64,000 bases of DNA from Pseudomonadota bacterium (GTDB lineage: Bacteria > Pseudomonadota > Gammaproteobacteria > Xanthomonadales > Rhodanobacteraceae). Below, piece by piece: positions 45,812-57,490 of this stretch. Where the stretch lies: positions 32,534 through 96,533 of the forward strand of contig JAKAWV010000012.1 in the NCBI GenBank assembly GCA_021827205.1, given 5' to 3'. Numbering within the stretch: position 1 is the stretch's first letter; every line of letters begins with the position of its first letter. A model generated the notes under the pieces. The model saw nothing but the letters and a program-made list of their open reading frames with translations. It was not told where the DNA came from and did no database searches. A program made the translations under genes and the position numbers.

Positions 45812-46147
45812 GCATGCGCCGCGCGCTGCATATGACTTTTCCACCCATCTGCATTGGCGAGAGCCGGTGCGATCCTGCGCGGGACGCGCGGGGCTCTGCA
45901 CGGGAATCGCGGCATATCGCCGTATCCCGGATCAAACACGCGTCCGACCGGCTCGGCACGGAAAAGCCCGGCGTGGCGCGTGCGTTAGTTGTGCATCCGT
46001 TGTTGGTAACCACAACAGGCCGTTCAACGCCCGGAATCGCGATCGATGCCACGCTGCCTGCAACTCATCGCAAACCGCACGAGACCTCGTTCGCAAGCGA
46101 GCGCGCGACCATCACGCCCCGCGAGGGCCCTTGAGGGAGGGTTCGAC

Positions 46148-47482
46148 ATGATTTCCAGAGGTTTCAAACGCACAGTGTTGTTTTCGATGTTGCTGGCTTC
46201 GGGCGTCGCTTCGGCGACCGACGGCTATTTCCAACCCGGCTACAGCGTTCAATCAGTGGGCATGGGCGGCGTCGGCATCGCCTTTCCGCAGGATGCGCTC
46301 TCGGCAGCCACCAACCCGGCCGGCATGGCCTGGGTCGGCAACCAGCTCAATTTCGGCTTCAGCGTGTTCCGTCCCAATCGCAATGCGAGCTTCACCACGC
46401 CCAACGGCACGGCCTCGTTCAGTGGCAATCAGACCCAACAGTTCTATATTCCTGAGTTCGGCTACAACCACATGCTCAACTCACGCCTGGCCGTGGGCAT
46501 TGCCGTATTTGGCAATGGCGGCATGAACACCGGCTACAGCTCGCTCAACACCGCCACGCGCGGGGCACAGTGCGCCAACCCGCAGGTGCTGCAGATGTTT
46601 GGTGGCAACGTGCAGCAGTGCCTGGCTTCACCTGCCGGACAATTGGGCGCTTTCGGCGTGGGTTCGGTGGGCGTTGATATGCAGCAACTGTTCATCGCCC
46701 CGACCGTGGCTTGGCGCATCAACGACAGTAACTCGATCGGCATCTCGCTCGACTATGTGCACCAGAGCTTCGATGCCAATGGCATCCAGGCGTTCCAGGG
46801 ACTCTCCAGCAATCCCGCGAATCTGACCAACAACCTGCATGCGCAATCCGATGGCTTCGGCTTCCGCATCGGCTGGACCGGGCACATCACCCCGGATCTG
46901 ACCTTGGGCGCGACCTACCAGCCCAAGATCAGCATGAGCGCGTTCAAGCGTTACAACGGCCTGTTTGCCGAGGGCGGCAAGTTCGACATCCCCGCCAATT
47001 ACGGCGTGGGCGTGGCCTGGAATGCCAGTCCTGGCCTGACCCTCGCCGGCGATGTTGAACGCATCGACTATGGCAACATTCCAGCCATCGCCAATCCGAT
47101 GCTCAACTCGCTGATTTGCAACAATCCGGCGAGTTGCGGACTCGGCACGGCCAACGGCAGCGGCTTCGGCTGGCGCAATGTCACCGTGGTCAAACTGGGT
47201 GCGGCCTGGGCGATGAACTCGCAGTGGACGCTACGCGCCGGCTGGAACCACAGCAGCCAGCCGATCACCAGCGCCAACGTGCTGTTCAACGTGCTGGCAC
47301 CTGGCGTCGTCCAAAATCACGTCACCTTGGGCGCGACCTATGCACTGAGCCGTGATCTGGCGCTGTCGTTCGACTATGTGCATGCCTTCAACAAGAGCAT
47401 CACCGGCACGGGTGCCAGCCAGGGTACGCTGATCGCCATGTCGGAGAACACGCTGGGCTTCTCGCTGGGCTGGAAGTACTGA
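46148..47482 (+). CDS. OmpP1/FadL-family outer membrane protein
   Basis: Signal peptide then TDGYFQPGYSVQSVGMGGVGIAFPQDALSAATNPAGMAW; terminal aromatic ...FSLGWKY. Confidence 0.88.
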   Translation: MISRGFKRTVLFSMLLASGVASATDGYFQPGYSVQSVGMGGVGIAFPQDALSAATNPAGMAWVGNQLNFGFSVFRPNRNASFTTPNGTASFSGNQTQQFYIPEFGYNHMLNSRLAVGIAVFGNGGMNTGYSSLNTATRGAQCANPQVLQMFGGNVQQCLASPAGQLGAFGVGSVGVDMQQLFIAPTVAWRINDSNSIGISLDYVHQSFDANGIQAFQGLSSNPANLTNNLHAQSDGFGFRIGWTGHITPDLTLGATYQPKISMSAFKRYNGLFAEGGKFDIPANYGVGVAWNASPGLTLAGDVERIDYGNIPAIANPMLNSLICNNPASCGLGTANGSGFGWRNVTVVKLGAAWAMNSQWTLRAGWNHSSQPITSANVLFNVLAPGVVQNHVTLGATYALSRDLALSFDYVHAFNKSITGTGASQGTLIAMSENTLGFSLGWKY

Positions 47483-47542
47483 GTCGCGGCACTGGGCCGC
47501 GACAAGCCCGGGCGCTTGTCGCGGTCATGTCGAAACACCAAC

Positions 47543-50140
47543 TCACGCCTTGGGCGTGCCTTCGCCGTCGGTCGTGCCCACGCTGCCTGCATTCGCATCC
47601 GGCTCATCCGCGGTTTCATCATCCAGCGCCAACGGCACCACGCCGACCAGGCTCTCGTCCGCAGGCAGGCGAATCAGCGTCACGCCCTGCGTGTTGCGAC
47701 CCAGTTGCGAAACCTCCGCCACGCGCGTGCGGACCAGGGTGCCGCGATCGGAAATCAGCACCAGCCCCTGCTCCGGTTGTACCTGCACCACGGCAACCAG
47801 CGCGCCGTTGCGCTCCGAGCACTGGATCGCGATCACGCCCTGGGTGCCGCGGCCCTTGCGCGGGAACTCGTCCAGCGCGGTGCGCTTGCCGTAGCCACGA
47901 GCAGTCGCCGCAAGAATGTCACCGTCCGCGGCCACGATCAGGCCGACCACTTGCTCGCCCTCGGCCAGACGCATGCCGCGCACACCCGTGGCCGTGCGCC
48001 CCATCGAGCGCACCGTGTCTTCATCGAAGCGCACCGCCTTGCCGTTGCTGGCAAACAGCATGATGTCGCGCTGCCCATCGGTCAGGCACACATCAACCAG
48101 CGCATCGCCCTCGTCGAGATTGATGGCGATCTTGCCGCGCTGCAGTCGATACGCGAACTCACTCAGCGGGGTTTTCTTCACCGTGCCGCGGCACGTGGCG
48201 AAGAACACATACTGGCCGCTGTCGAAAGCGTGCACCGGCAGCACGGCCTGCACCTTCTCGCCCGCTTCCAACGGCAACAGATTGACGATGGGCTTGCCGC
48301 GCGCGCCCGGTCCGGCGTCGGGAATCTGGTACACCGTCAGCCAGAACACACGCCCGGCGCCGGTGAACACCAGCAACGTGTCGTGCGTGTTGACCACCCA
48401 CAACTGCTCGATGAAATCCTCTTCCTTCACCGCTGTGGCCGAGCGCCCCTTGCCACCGCGACGCTGCTCGCGATAAATCGTCAACGGCTGCCGCTTGACA
48501 TAGCCCGCGTGCGAGAGCGTGACCACGACGTCCTCTGGCGCGATCAGATCGAGCATATCGAGATCATCCTGCGAAGCTTGGATGACGGTGCGGCGCGCAT
48601 CGCCGTATTCCTCGCGGATCGATTGCAGCTCCTCGCGAATCACCACGAGCAGCCGCTCGGGATCTTCAAGGATGTGGATCAGGCCGGCGATGGTATCGAG
48701 CAGGCTACGGTACTCGTCGGTGAGCTTGTCCTGCTCCAGCCCGGTCAGGCGGTTCAGGCGCATCTCCAGAATTTCCTTGGCCTGCGCCTCGGAAAGCTGA
48801 TAGCCAACGGCGCTCAACCCCAGACCCGGCAGCAGATCCTCGGGGCGCGACTGTGCCGCACCGGCCGCGCCCAGCAGCGTGCGCACCAGGCCCGGTTCCC
48901 ATACGCGCGAGAGCATGCGCTCGCGCGCTTCCAGCGGCGAAGCCGATGTCTTGATCAGCTCGATCATCTCATCGATGTTGGCCAGCGCGACGGTGAGCCC
49001 TTCGAGGATGTGTGCGCGCGCGCGCGCCTTGCGCAGATCGAAAATGGTGCGCCGGACGACTACCTCGCGACGGTGTCGGATGAAGGCTTCGAGTACCTGC
49101 TTGAGATTCAACAGTCGCGGCTGGCCATCGATCAGCGCGACCATGTTGATGCCGAATACCGTCTGCAACTGGGTCTGCTGATACAGGTTGTTGAGCACCA
49201 CATCGCCCATCGCGTCACGGCGGATCTCGATGACCACGCGCATGCCGTCCTTGTCGGATTCGTCACGCAACTCCGAGATGCCCTCGAGCTTTTTCTCCTT
49301 GACCAACTCGGCGATCTTCTCGATCAGCCGTGCCTTGTTCACCTGATAAGGCAACTCGGTGACGATGATGGTTTCGCGGCCGTTGGGCTCGGCTTCGATC
49401 TCGGCGCGCGCGCGCACCAGCACGCGGCCGCGGCCGGTGCGGTAAGCCTCGTGGATGCCGGCCGAGCCATTGATGATCCCGGCAGTGGGGAAGTCCGGCC
49501 CGGGGATGTAGCCCAGCAGCGCATCGACTTCCAGCGCCGGGTCGTTGATCAACGCGATGGTGGCATCAATCACCTCGACCAGATTATGCGGCGGAATGTT
49601 GGTCGCCATGCCCACGGCAATGCCCGCCGAGCCGTTGATGAGCAGATTCGGTACACGCGTGGGCAGCACCAGCGGCTCATGCTCGCTTTCGTCGTAGTTG
49701 GGACCGAAATCGACGGTTTCCTTGTCGATGTCGGCCATCAATTCGTGGGCGAGGCGCGACAAGCGCACCTCGGTGTAACGCATGGCCGCGGCGTTGTCGC
49801 CATCGACCGAGCCGAAGTTGCCCTGGCCATCCACCAACAGGTAGCGCAGCGAAAACGGCTGCGCCATGCGCACGATGGTGTCGTAGACCGACTGATCGCC
49901 GTGCGGGTGATATTTGCCGATCACGTCACCGACCACGCGCGCCGACTTTTTGTAGGGCTTGTTCCAGGCATTGCCGAGTTCGTTCATGGCGAACAACACG
50001 CGGCGATGCACCGGCTTGAGACCGTCGCGCACATCGGGAAGCGCGCGGCCCACGATCACGCTCATGGCGTAGTCGAGATAGCTCTGGCGCATCTCGTCTT
50101 CAATGTTGACGCGGATGATTTCTTTGGCGAGTTCGGCCAT
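47543..50140 (-). CDS. gyrA: DNA gyrase subunit A
   Basis: [87 protein letters not shown]. Confidence 0.97.
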   Translation of the reverse strand: MAELAKEIIRVNIEDEMRQSYLDYAMSVIVGRALPDVRDGLKPVHRRVLFAMNELGNAWNKPYKKSARVVGDVIGKYHPHGDQSVYDTIVRMAQPFSLRYLLVDGQGNFGSVDGDNAAAMRYTEVRLSRLAHELMADIDKETVDFGPNYDESEHEPLVLPTRVPNLLINGSAGIAVGMATNIPPHNLVEVIDATIALINDPALEVDALLGYIPGPDFPTAGIINGSAGIHEAYRTGRGRVLVRARAEIEAEPNGRETIIVTELPYQVNKARLIEKIAELVKEKKLEGISELRDESDKDGMRVVIEIRRDAMGDVVLNNLYQQTQLQTVFGINMVALIDGQPRLLNLKQVLEAFIRHRREVVVRRTIFDLRKARARAHILEGLTVALANIDEMIELIKTSASPLEARERMLSRVWEPGLVRTLLGAAGAAQSRPEDLLPGLGLSAVGYQLSEAQAKEILEMRLNRLTGLEQDKLTDEYRSLLDTIAGLIHILEDPERLLVVIREELQSIREEYGDARRTVIQASQDDLDMLDLIAPEDVVVTLSHAGYVKRQPLTIYREQRRGGKGRSATAVKEEDFIEQLWVVNTHDTLLVFTGAGRVFWLTVYQIPDAGPGARGKPIVNLLPLEAGEKVQAVLPVHAFDSGQYVFFATCRGTVKKTPLSEFAYRLQRGKIAINLDEGDALVDVCLTDGQRDIMLFASNGKAVRFDEDTVRSMGRTATGVRGMRLAEGEQVVGLIVAADGDILAATARGYGKRTALDEFPRKGRGTQGVIAIQCSERNGALVAVVQVQPEQGLVLISDRGTLVRTRVAEVSQLGRNTQGVTLIRLPADESLVGVVPLALDDETADEPDANAGSVGTTDGEGTPKA

Positions 50141-50256
50141 GCCTGGGGTCCGTGACGTCAGGCCCGGGCATTGTGCCGGGACGGTGAAAAATCAAAACGT
50201 GATGATAGCACATCCGGACTTGGATGGCTCTGAAAAAAATCATTACAATCAACAAA

Positions 50257-50670
50257 TTACAACGGTTTCTTCGGCGTATTTCCAGTACCACCAAATACCC
50301 AGCGCTGGGCGCTGGTGTAGTTGAACGCGGCGGCTGCCAGCGAACCCAACGCCACCCCCAGCGCCGGCCATGCGCGCACTAGAGACGACTCGTACACAGC
50401 CAGCGCATACACGCCGTAATTGACCAGCGCGCCGCCGCTCATGGCCGCCATCCAACGCACCCACTCGATATGCCAGCGGTGCTGGCCGCGCGCATCGGCA
50501 AAGGTGGTGTGGCGATTCCACAGCCAGGTCACCGTGGCCGCGCAACTGAAGGAGATTACACGCCCGAGGTAAGGATCCATTCCGAAAAATGAAACCAATC
50601 CCTGCACCACGCCGGCATCGACGACGAAACCGATCAGACCGCCAATGAAGAACAAGCCGAATCTACGCAT
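50257..50670 (-). CDS. GtrA-like family membrane protein
   Basis: [57 protein letters not shown]. Confidence 0.85.
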   Translation of the reverse strand: MRRFGLFFIGGLIGFVVDAGVVQGLVSFFGMDPYLGRVISFSCAATVTWLWNRHTTFADARGQHRWHIEWVRWMAAMSGGALVNYGVYALAVYESSLVRAWPALGVALGSLAAAAFNYTSAQRWVFGGTGNTPKKPL

Positions 50671-51697
50671 GCGCGGCTCCGAATTGACGCCGCATGCTCT
50701 CGCCATCCGGTTTGTAAAGCACACCGCGCTCGGTCACCAGCACATCGATCAGCGCCGCCGGAGTGACATCGAACACCGGATTCCAGGCCGCGGCACCTGC
50801 CGGTGCGGTGCGCTTGCCACCGCAGGACAGCACTTCCTCGGCATCACGCAGCTCGATTTCGATGGCATCGCCGCTGCGTGTGGCCATGTCCACAGTGGCA
50901 GCAGGCGCAACCACCATGAAGCGCAGGCCATGATGGCGCGCGGTCAGCGCGAGCGCATAGGTACCGATCTTGTTGGCGACATCGCCGTTGGCCGCGATGC
51001 GATCGGCGCCAACGATCACCCACTGCACGGCCCCACTATGCATCAGCGCGGCAGCGGCGGAATCAGCGATGAGCGTGGCGGCGATGCCATCCTGCTGCAG
51101 CTCCCAAATCGTCAACCGCGCGCCCTGCAGCCACGGCCGTGTTTCGCCCGCGTAGACACGTGCAATGCGCCCACCGGCGACACCAGCACGGATCACGCCG
51201 AGCGCCGTGCCAAAGCCGGCTGTCGCCAGCGCGCCGGTGTTGCAGTGGGTCAGCACGCCCGTGTCCTGCTCCAACAGCGCGGCGCCGAACCGGCCCATGG
51301 CGTGATTGGCGGCGAGGTCCTCGGCCTCGATGGCGCGTGCTTCGGCAAGCAGATGCGCAGCATCTGCACCGGAGGCCACGCATGCGTGCATGCGATCCAG
51401 CGCCCACATCAAATTCACCGCCGTCGGTCGCGCCGCGCGCAGGCGCGCCATGGCCTCAATGAAGTTGCCCCCGCGCGCGGCCAGCACCGCGCCATAAGCC
51501 GCCGCTATGCCGATGGCGGGCGCGCCGCGCACCGCCAGCGCGCGGATCGCCGCACTCACCGACTCGGCATCCGCGCAGCGCAGCCATACCGTTTCGTGCG
51601 GCAGCAGGCGCTGGTCGAGCACATCCAGCGCATCGCCCCGCCAGCGCAACGGGCGCACCGAATCATGCGCGCCAGGATCATGGGGTTCGGCAAACAT
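50663..51697 (-). CDS. mtnA: S-methyl-5-thioribose-1-phosphate isomerase
   Basis: [25 protein letters not shown]...[58 protein letters not shown]. Confidence 0.95.
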   Translation of the reverse strand: MFAEPHDPGAHDSVRPLRWRGDALDVLDQRLLPHETVWLRCADAESVSAAIRALAVRGAPAIGIAAAYGAVLAARGGNFIEAMARLRAARPTAVNLMWALDRMHACVASGADAAHLLAEARAIEAEDLAANHAMGRFGAALLEQDTGVLTHCNTGALATAGFGTALGVIRAGVAGGRIARVYAGETRPWLQGARLTIWELQQDGIAATLIADSAAAALMHSGAVQWVIVGADRIAANGDVANKIGTYALALTARHHGLRFMVVAPAATVDMATRSGDAIEIELRDAEEVLSCGGKRTAPAGAAAWNPVFDVTPAALIDVLVTERGVLYKPDGESMRRQFGAAHA

Positions 51698-51789
51698 CGG
51701 TCTTCCCTGGCAACAGCGCATCTGCTGCGCTCAAGCTAGCAAGGATAAAGCCTGCAGCGCGCGCGGGCGAGTCCGCGTCCGTGCTTGAT

Positions 51790-52860
51790 TCAGCCCTGCC
51801 GCTCACCCAGCCAGCCATGAATGGCGCCGGGCACCTCGCGCTGCGCGCGCCCGGACACATAGATGCCGATGTGGCCACCCTTGAAGCTCAGCTCGGTATA
51901 GTCCGTGGTGCCCACCGCGCCACGCAGCGGGCGCGCCGCGGACGGCGGCACCAGATGATCCTGCTCGGCAAAAATGTTCAGTATCGGCAACTTGATGCTG
52001 CCCAGATCAACGCGCTCACCACCGATCTCGACCTCGCCCTTGATCAGCTTGTTGGCTTGGTAGAAATCCTTGATGAACTGGCGGAAGGCCTCGCCGGCCT
52101 GGTCGGGCGAGTCGAAGATCCATTTTTCCATGCGCAGGAAATTGGTGATTTCCTTCGGGTCATCGAGCACGTCGACCATGCCGACGTATTTCTGCTGGTT
52201 CAGGCGCACCGGCTTCAGCGTGAGATAGCACCAGTTCATCAGGTCAGCCGGCACGTTGCCAAGGGTGTCAACAAACAGATCGACATCCATCTGGCGCGTC
52301 CAGTTCGAGAGCATGTTGTCCGGAGTGTGAAAGTCCACCGGCGTGACCATGGTGATCAGGTTCTGCAGCTTGTGCCCGCGCAGCGCGGCGTAGCACAGCG
52401 AGAACGCGCCGCCCTCGCAAATGCCGAGCAAGTTGATGCGCTCCAGCCCGTGGCGCTGACGCACCTGGTCGATGCAGCGATCGAGGTAGCCGAGGATGTA
52501 ATCCTCAAGCGTGAGCCAGCGATCGGCCAGATCGGGATAGCCCCACTCGATCATGTATACATCCTCACCCAGTTCCAGCAGGCGTGCGACCAGCGAGCGA
52601 TCGGCTTGCAGATCCACCATCCACGGCGTGTTGACCAGCGCGTAACTGATCAGGATCGGCATGCGCCCGGAGGGCTTGCCAGTGGGTTTGAAGTGCCACA
52701 GCGTGATTTTGTCTTCGTGATACACCGCCTCCCTGGCGGAAGCGCCGAAGTCGAAATCACCGACGTTGCGCAAGTTTTGCATGCCTGCAGCGAATTTGCG
52801 CTTGAAGCCATCGACTTCTTGCAGCGCTTTGACGGGATCGATACGCAACGGACTGAGCAT
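51790..52860 (-). CDS. phaC: Class III polyhydroxyalkanoate synthase subunit PhaC
   Basis: Lipase-box-like GICEGGAF; VDLQADRSLVARLLELGEDVYMIEWGYPDLADR. Confidence 0.93.
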   Translation of the reverse strand: MLSPLRIDPVKALQEVDGFKRKFAAGMQNLRNVGDFDFGASAREAVYHEDKITLWHFKPTGKPSGRMPILISYALVNTPWMVDLQADRSLVARLLELGEDVYMIEWGYPDLADRWLTLEDYILGYLDRCIDQVRQRHGLERINLLGICEGGAFSLCYAALRGHKLQNLITMVTPVDFHTPDNMLSNWTRQMDVDLFVDTLGNVPADLMNWCYLTLKPVRLNQQKYVGMVDVLDDPKEITNFLRMEKWIFDSPDQAGEAFRQFIKDFYQANKLIKGEVEIGGERVDLGSIKLPILNIFAEQDHLVPPSAARPLRGAVGTTDYTELSFKGGHIGIYVSGRAQREVPGAIHGWLGERQG

Positions 52861-52875
52861 GGTGATCTCCAGAAT

Positions 52876-53814
52876 TTAACGGCGACGCGGCGCAGCGGCC
52901 TTGCGCGCGGGTTTGCTGGCCGGTTTGCTGGCCGATGGTTTGCTGCTCGCGAGCGCAGATGCGGAGTGCGATTTGCCGGGCTCCGGGCGCGGCTGCGTCT
53001 CGGCCAGATGCGCCTGCAATTGCCGCACCTGACGACGCAAATCGTGCAGGCGCTTACCCAGCGTATTGATCTCGCTGCGCGTGGGCACGCCCAACTCGCG
53101 CGACACCTGCTCGACCTGCTGCTGCGTGCCAGCACGTACGCGCATCTGCGCGTCCACCAGAGCGCCGTAGACCTCACGCCACTCGGCTGAAAGCGCGACT
53201 TCCTGAAAGCCCTCCTCGGCGGCATCGACCCACAGATCGTAAAGCGCACGCAGCGACTCGATCTGCCGCCCCGGTTCGCTGCGCTCGGCCAGTTTGGCCT
53301 CGAACTTTTCCGTGCCCAAACGGCCGGCACGCGCCAGCAACTGGTTGTAACGCTGCATCTGCTGCTGGTAGTCGAGCACATCGCGCACCTGTTTTTGCGC
53401 GCGCTCCTGGTGCTCACGCGCCAGGCCAATGCCCGGCACGCTCAGGGTTTCACGCAACCCGCTCAGCGCGGGCACGACCATCTGCTGCCACGATTGCATC
53501 CACGCCTGCGGTCCGCCGCCGGCGATCTGGCTGGCGTCGGCAAAGGCCGTGGTGAACGGCTGGCCACCGCCAAACACACCACCCAGCGCATCGCGCCAAG
53601 CCGCCGCCGGCTGTGCGTCACCAAGCTGCGATTGCATCGATTCGAGCAACATGAAGTAGTTCTTGAGGCCGGCCAGCGTGCGTTCGATCTGCGCCTCGCC
53701 GGTCTCGTTCATTCCTGCCGTCTGGCTGCGCAGGCTGGATTGCCAGCCATCCCAGGTTTGCTGCATGAGACGTGCGTACTGCTCACCGCCGGGCGGCATG
53801 AAACCAGTGGTCAT
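52876..53814 (-). CDS. phaE: Class III polyhydroxyalkanoate synthase subunit PhaE
   Basis: Adjacent to phaC; GIGLAREHQERAQKQVRDVLDYQQQMQRYN...WVDAAEEGFQEVALSAEWREVYGALVDAQMR; Ala/Lys-rich tail. Confidence 0.88.
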   Translation of the reverse strand: MTTGFMPPGGEQYARLMQQTWDGWQSSLRSQTAGMNETGEAQIERTLAGLKNYFMLLESMQSQLGDAQPAAAWRDALGGVFGGGQPFTTAFADASQIAGGGPQAWMQSWQQMVVPALSGLRETLSVPGIGLAREHQERAQKQVRDVLDYQQQMQRYNQLLARAGRLGTEKFEAKLAERSEPGRQIESLRALYDLWVDAAEEGFQEVALSAEWREVYGALVDAQMRVRAGTQQQVEQVSRELGVPTRSEINTLGKRLHDLRRQVRQLQAHLAETQPRPEPGKSHSASALASSKPSASKPASKPARKAAAPRRR

Positions 53815-53876
53815 GACAGACTCCACTCAATGAATGGCGCTATTGTGCATCGCACCATGCGACGCCGTAAAGCAAA

Positions 53877-53898
53877 ACGCCCGGGACTCCCCGGGCGT
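53877..53898 (-). terminator. Rho-independent terminator downstream of pnp
   Basis: Minus strand ACGCCCGGGGAGTCCCGGGCGTTTTGCTTT. Confidence 0.75.
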
Positions 53899-53924
53899 CG
53901 TTCACTGCACACTCAGCCCGATAC

Positions 53925-56024
53925 TCAGGCCTGTGCGTCTTCGGTGACCGCCTTGATCGACAGGCGAATGCGGCCCTGCTTGTCGACTTCCAGCACCTTC
54001 ACCTTGACGATATCGCCTTCCTTGAGTTTGTCGGAGACCTTCTCGACGCGCTCATTGGAGATCTGCGAAACGTGCACCAGACCGTCCTTGCCGGGCAGGA
54101 TGGTGACAAAGGCGCCGAAGTCCATCAGCTTGGCCACCTTGCCAACGTAGATACGGCCGGGCTCGACGTCGGAAACGATCATCTCGATGCGCTTCTTGGC
54201 CTCCTCGGCCGCGTTGCGGTTGACCGAGGCGATGATCACGGTGCCGTCATCGGTGATGTCGATAGTGGTGCCGGTTTCCTCGGTGATCGAGCGGATCACC
54301 GCACCGCCCTTGCCGATCACCTCGCGGATCTTGTCCGGGTGGATCTTCATGGTCAGCAGGCGCGGCGCGTAATCGGACAGCTCGGCGCGCGGTGCGCTGA
54401 TCGCCTTGGCCATCTCGCCGAGAATATGCAGGCGACCGCGCTTGGCCTGGGCCAACGCCACGCGCATGATTTCCTCGGTGATGCCGTCGATCTTGATGTC
54501 CATCTGCAGGGCGGAAATACCATCGGCGGTACCGGCAACCTTGAAATCCATGTCGCCCAGATGGTCCTCGTCACCGAGGATGTCGGACAGCACCACGAAC
54601 TGGTCACCTTCCTTGACCAGACCCATGGCGATGCCGGCCACCGGCGCCGTGATCGGCACACCGGCGTCCATCATCGCCAGCGAGGAGCCGCACACCGAGG
54701 CCATCGACGACGAACCGTTCGACTCGGTGATCTCGGAGACCACGCGCAGCACATAGGGGAACTGCTCCATCGGGGGCTTGACCGCCATCACACCGCGCTT
54801 GGCGAGACGGCCATGACCGATTTCGCGACGCTTGGGCGCGCCAAAGCGTCCGGCCTCGCCCACGCTGAACGGCGGGAAGTTGTAGTGGAACAGGAACGGA
54901 TCCTTGGATTCGCCCTCGGGCGCGTCGATCATCTGCGAGTCGCGCGCGGTGCCCAGTGTGGTCACCACCAGTGCCTGCGTTTCGCCGCGTGTGAACAGCG
55001 CCGACCCGTGGGTGCGCGGCAACACGCCGACGCGCACACTGATGGCACGGATATCGTCCAACTGACGACCGTCGATGCGCACCTTGGTCTTGAGCACGCT
55101 GTCGCGCAGGGTGCGGTATTCCAGCTCGGCGAATTCCTTGGCCAGATCGGCCGCCGCCCAACCCTTGGCCTCAGCCTCGGACTTGAGTGACTCCAGCACA
55201 TCCGCCTTGATCGCGCTGATCGCATCGCGGCGCTGCAGCTTGTCGCGCACTCTGAACGCTTCTTCGAGCTTGCCGCCCAGCGCAGATTTCAACGCGGCAC
55301 ACAACGCCTCGTTGCGCGCCGGCGGCCGCCAGTTCCACGACGGGCGCGCCGCTTCGGCGGCCATCTCGGCGATGACCCGGATCGCGATCTGCATTTGCTG
55401 GTGGCCGAACACGACCGCACCCAGCATCACGTCCTCGGGCAGCAACTTGGCTTCGGACTCGACCATCAGCACGGCGTTGGAAGTACCGGCGACGACCAAA
55501 TCCAGCGCCGAGGTCTTGAGTTCGGTCGCGGTGGGATTCAGCACGTACTTGCCATCGATGTAACCGACGCGTGCTGCGCCAATCGGACCCTTGAACGGAA
55601 TACCGGCCAGGCTGAGTGCCGCCGAAGCGCCGAGCAATGCGGCGATGTCGCCGTCAACCTCGGGGTTGAGCGACAACACCTGCGCAATGACCTGGACTTC
55701 GTTCTTGAACTCTTCCGGAAACAGTGGGCGTACCGGGCGATCGATCAGACGCGAGGTCAGGGTTTCCTTTTCGGTGGGACGCCCTTCGCGCTTGAAAAAG
55801 CCGCCGGGAATGCGGCCGGCGGAGTAGAACTTTTCCTGGTAGTCGACGGTGAGCGGGAAGAAATCCTGCCCCTCACGCGCCTTGCCGGCGGCGACGGCGG
55901 TGACCAGCACCACGGTGCCGCCCATGCTCACCATGACCGCGCCGGATGCCTGGCGGGCGATTTCGCCCGTCTCCAGCGTGACTTCGTGATTGCCGTACTG
56001 GAATGACTTGGTTACTTTCGCCAC
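53925..56024 (-). CDS. pnp: Polyribonucleotide nucleotidyltransferase
   Basis: [47 protein letters not shown] and S1 domains. Confidence 0.97.
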   Translation of the reverse strand: MAKVTKSFQYGNHEVTLETGEIARQASGAVMVSMGGTVVLVTAVAAGKAREGQDFFPLTVDYQEKFYSAGRIPGGFFKREGRPTEKETLTSRLIDRPVRPLFPEEFKNEVQVIAQVLSLNPEVDGDIAALLGASAALSLAGIPFKGPIGAARVGYIDGKYVLNPTATELKTSALDLVVAGTSNAVLMVESEAKLLPEDVMLGAVVFGHQQMQIAIRVIAEMAAEAARPSWNWRPPARNEALCAALKSALGGKLEEAFRVRDKLQRRDAISAIKADVLESLKSEAEAKGWAAADLAKEFAELEYRTLRDSVLKTKVRIDGRQLDDIRAISVRVGVLPRTHGSALFTRGETQALVVTTLGTARDSQMIDAPEGESKDPFLFHYNFPPFSVGEAGRFGAPKRREIGHGRLAKRGVMAVKPPMEQFPYVLRVVSEITESNGSSSMASVCGSSLAMMDAGVPITAPVAGIAMGLVKEGDQFVVLSDILGDEDHLGDMDFKVAGTADGISALQMDIKIDGITEEIMRVALAQAKRGRLHILGEMAKAISAPRAELSDYAPRLLTMKIHPDKIREVIGKGGAVIRSITEETGTTIDITDDGTVIIASVNRNAAEEAKKRIEMIVSDVEPGRIYVGKVAKLMDFGAFVTILPGKDGLVHVSQISNERVEKVSDKLKEGDIVKVKVLEVDKQGRIRLSIKAVTEDAQA

Positions 56025-56044
56025 GTTTTCGGTCCTCGTTGAGA

Positions 56045-56314
56045 TTAGCGACGCAGACCGAGGCGCTGGATCAGATCCTGGTAGCGCTGCGCATCTTTGT
56101 TTTTGAGATAGCCCAGCAGGCGTCGGCGCTGGTTGACCATTTTCAGCAGACCACGGCGCGAATGATGGTCCTGCTTGTGATCATGAAAGTGCGTCGAAAG
56201 GTGCTCGATGCGCGCGGACAGCAGTGCCACCTGCACTTCCGGTGAACCGGTATCGGTCGGCGCGCGTCGATAATCGGCAATGACTTTTGCGGTTTGATCG
56301 TTGGACAGAGACAT
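56045..56314 (-). CDS. rpsO: 30S ribosomal protein S15
   Basis: [71 protein letters not shown]. Confidence 0.97.
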   Translation of the reverse strand: MSLSNDQTAKVIADYRRAPTDTGSPEVQVALLSARIEHLSTHFHDHKQDHHSRRGLLKMVNQRRRLLGYLKNKDAQRYQDLIQRLGLRR

Positions 56315-56524
56315 CGTGCGAATTCCTTGAACAATGGCGAGACTTGCGCCAAGCCACGGCTCGTGTGGAACCCTGGACTGGCGCAAGCCCCGCCGGTGGA
56401 TGAAAGCGGTTGACTGAGCTGGTCATTTTAGTCGCGCCAGCGCTCCAACAACAAGTTATTTACGGTATGGACTCCTGCAATCCCGTCGCGCAACCGAGGC
56501 ACAAGCCCATGCATTGCTTGCACC

Positions 56525-57448
56525 TCAGCCCGTGTCCTGACCCCAATGGAACCCGCGGCTGACCTTGAATTGCCCCTCAAGTACCTCGGCCATGGCCAGC
56601 GCGCGGCCGCCGGCATCCATCAGCAGACACGGGCCAGGCCTGGCCGCGGCCGGCGCCGCCAGCGCGCGTCCATGGCTGATGGCCAGGCTATCGGCGGCGC
56701 TCAGCGTCCAATGCGGCCAATGCGGCATGGCGTCTTCGATCGGCCGCAGCCGCGCCCACAAGGCTTCGCGCCCGTCGCGCAGAAGCATCTGCTCCAGCGT
56801 GTCCAGGCCAATCATCGACTGCCCCTGGAAGGGCGCAACCCACAATCGGCGCAGCGCGGCCAGATGGGCGCCGCAGCCCAGGCGTTCACCCAGATCGCGC
56901 GCCAGGGCGCGCACGTAAAAACCCGCGCCGCATTCCACTTCCAGCGTCAGACGATCTTCGTGACGTTGCAGTAAACGCAGCGCGTGCACCTCAACCTGGC
57001 GCTGCGGCGCCCGCACCGCCTCGCCGCGGCGCGCACGCCGGTAAAGGGGCTGGCCCTGCTGCTTGAGCGCCGAATAAATCGGCGGCACCTGACTGATGCG
57101 GCCGACGAATTCCTGCAGCAGGGCATCAATCGAGGCGTCGTTGAGGCTGGGCAGCGGGCACTCGCGAATCACGACGCCTTCGACGTCATCGGTGCTGGTG
57201 ACCTGCCCCAGTCGACATACCGCGTGATACACCTTGCGCTCGCCCAGCAACACGCCCGCCAGTTTGGTGGCCTCGCCGAAGCACAGCGGCAACATGCCGG
57301 TGGCGCATGGATCCAGCGCACCGGTGTGGCCGCCTTTGGCCGCAGCCAGCATGCGTCGCACGCGCTGCAGCGCCTGGCTGGAACTCAAGCCCAGCGGCTT
57401 GTCCAGCAGCAGCACGCCGTGGATGGGATGAAATTCAGCGACGGACAT
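56525..57448 (-). CDS. truB: tRNA pseudouridine(55) synthase
   Basis: HGVLLLDKPLGLSSSQALQRVRRMLAAAKGGHTGALDPCATGMLPLCFGEATK. Confidence 0.96.
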   Translation of the reverse strand: MSVAEFHPIHGVLLLDKPLGLSSSQALQRVRRMLAAAKGGHTGALDPCATGMLPLCFGEATKLAGVLLGERKVYHAVCRLGQVTSTDDVEGVVIRECPLPSLNDASIDALLQEFVGRISQVPPIYSALKQQGQPLYRRARRGEAVRAPQRQVEVHALRLLQRHEDRLTLEVECGAGFYVRALARDLGERLGCGAHLAALRRLWVAPFQGQSMIGLDTLEQMLLRDGREALWARLRPIEDAMPHWPHWTLSAADSLAISHGRALAAPAAARPGPCLLMDAGGRALAMAEVLEGQFKVSRGFHWGQDTG

Positions 57449-57490
57449 GGCCGGAATCGAAATGGCGCAACACGCGCGCGGCGCAACGAC

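Noticed and set aside
45814-46134. 106 aa plus-strand ORF between the ligase and FadL genes
   Set aside because: Low-complexity Arg/Thr/Pro-rich, overlaps another open frame, no motif; more likely the non-coding leader of the FadL gene.
47516-50155. 879 aa plus-strand ORF opposite gyrA
   Set aside because: Fully antisense to unmistakable gyrA; His/Arg/Gln-rich composition typical of shadow ORFs in high-GC DNA.
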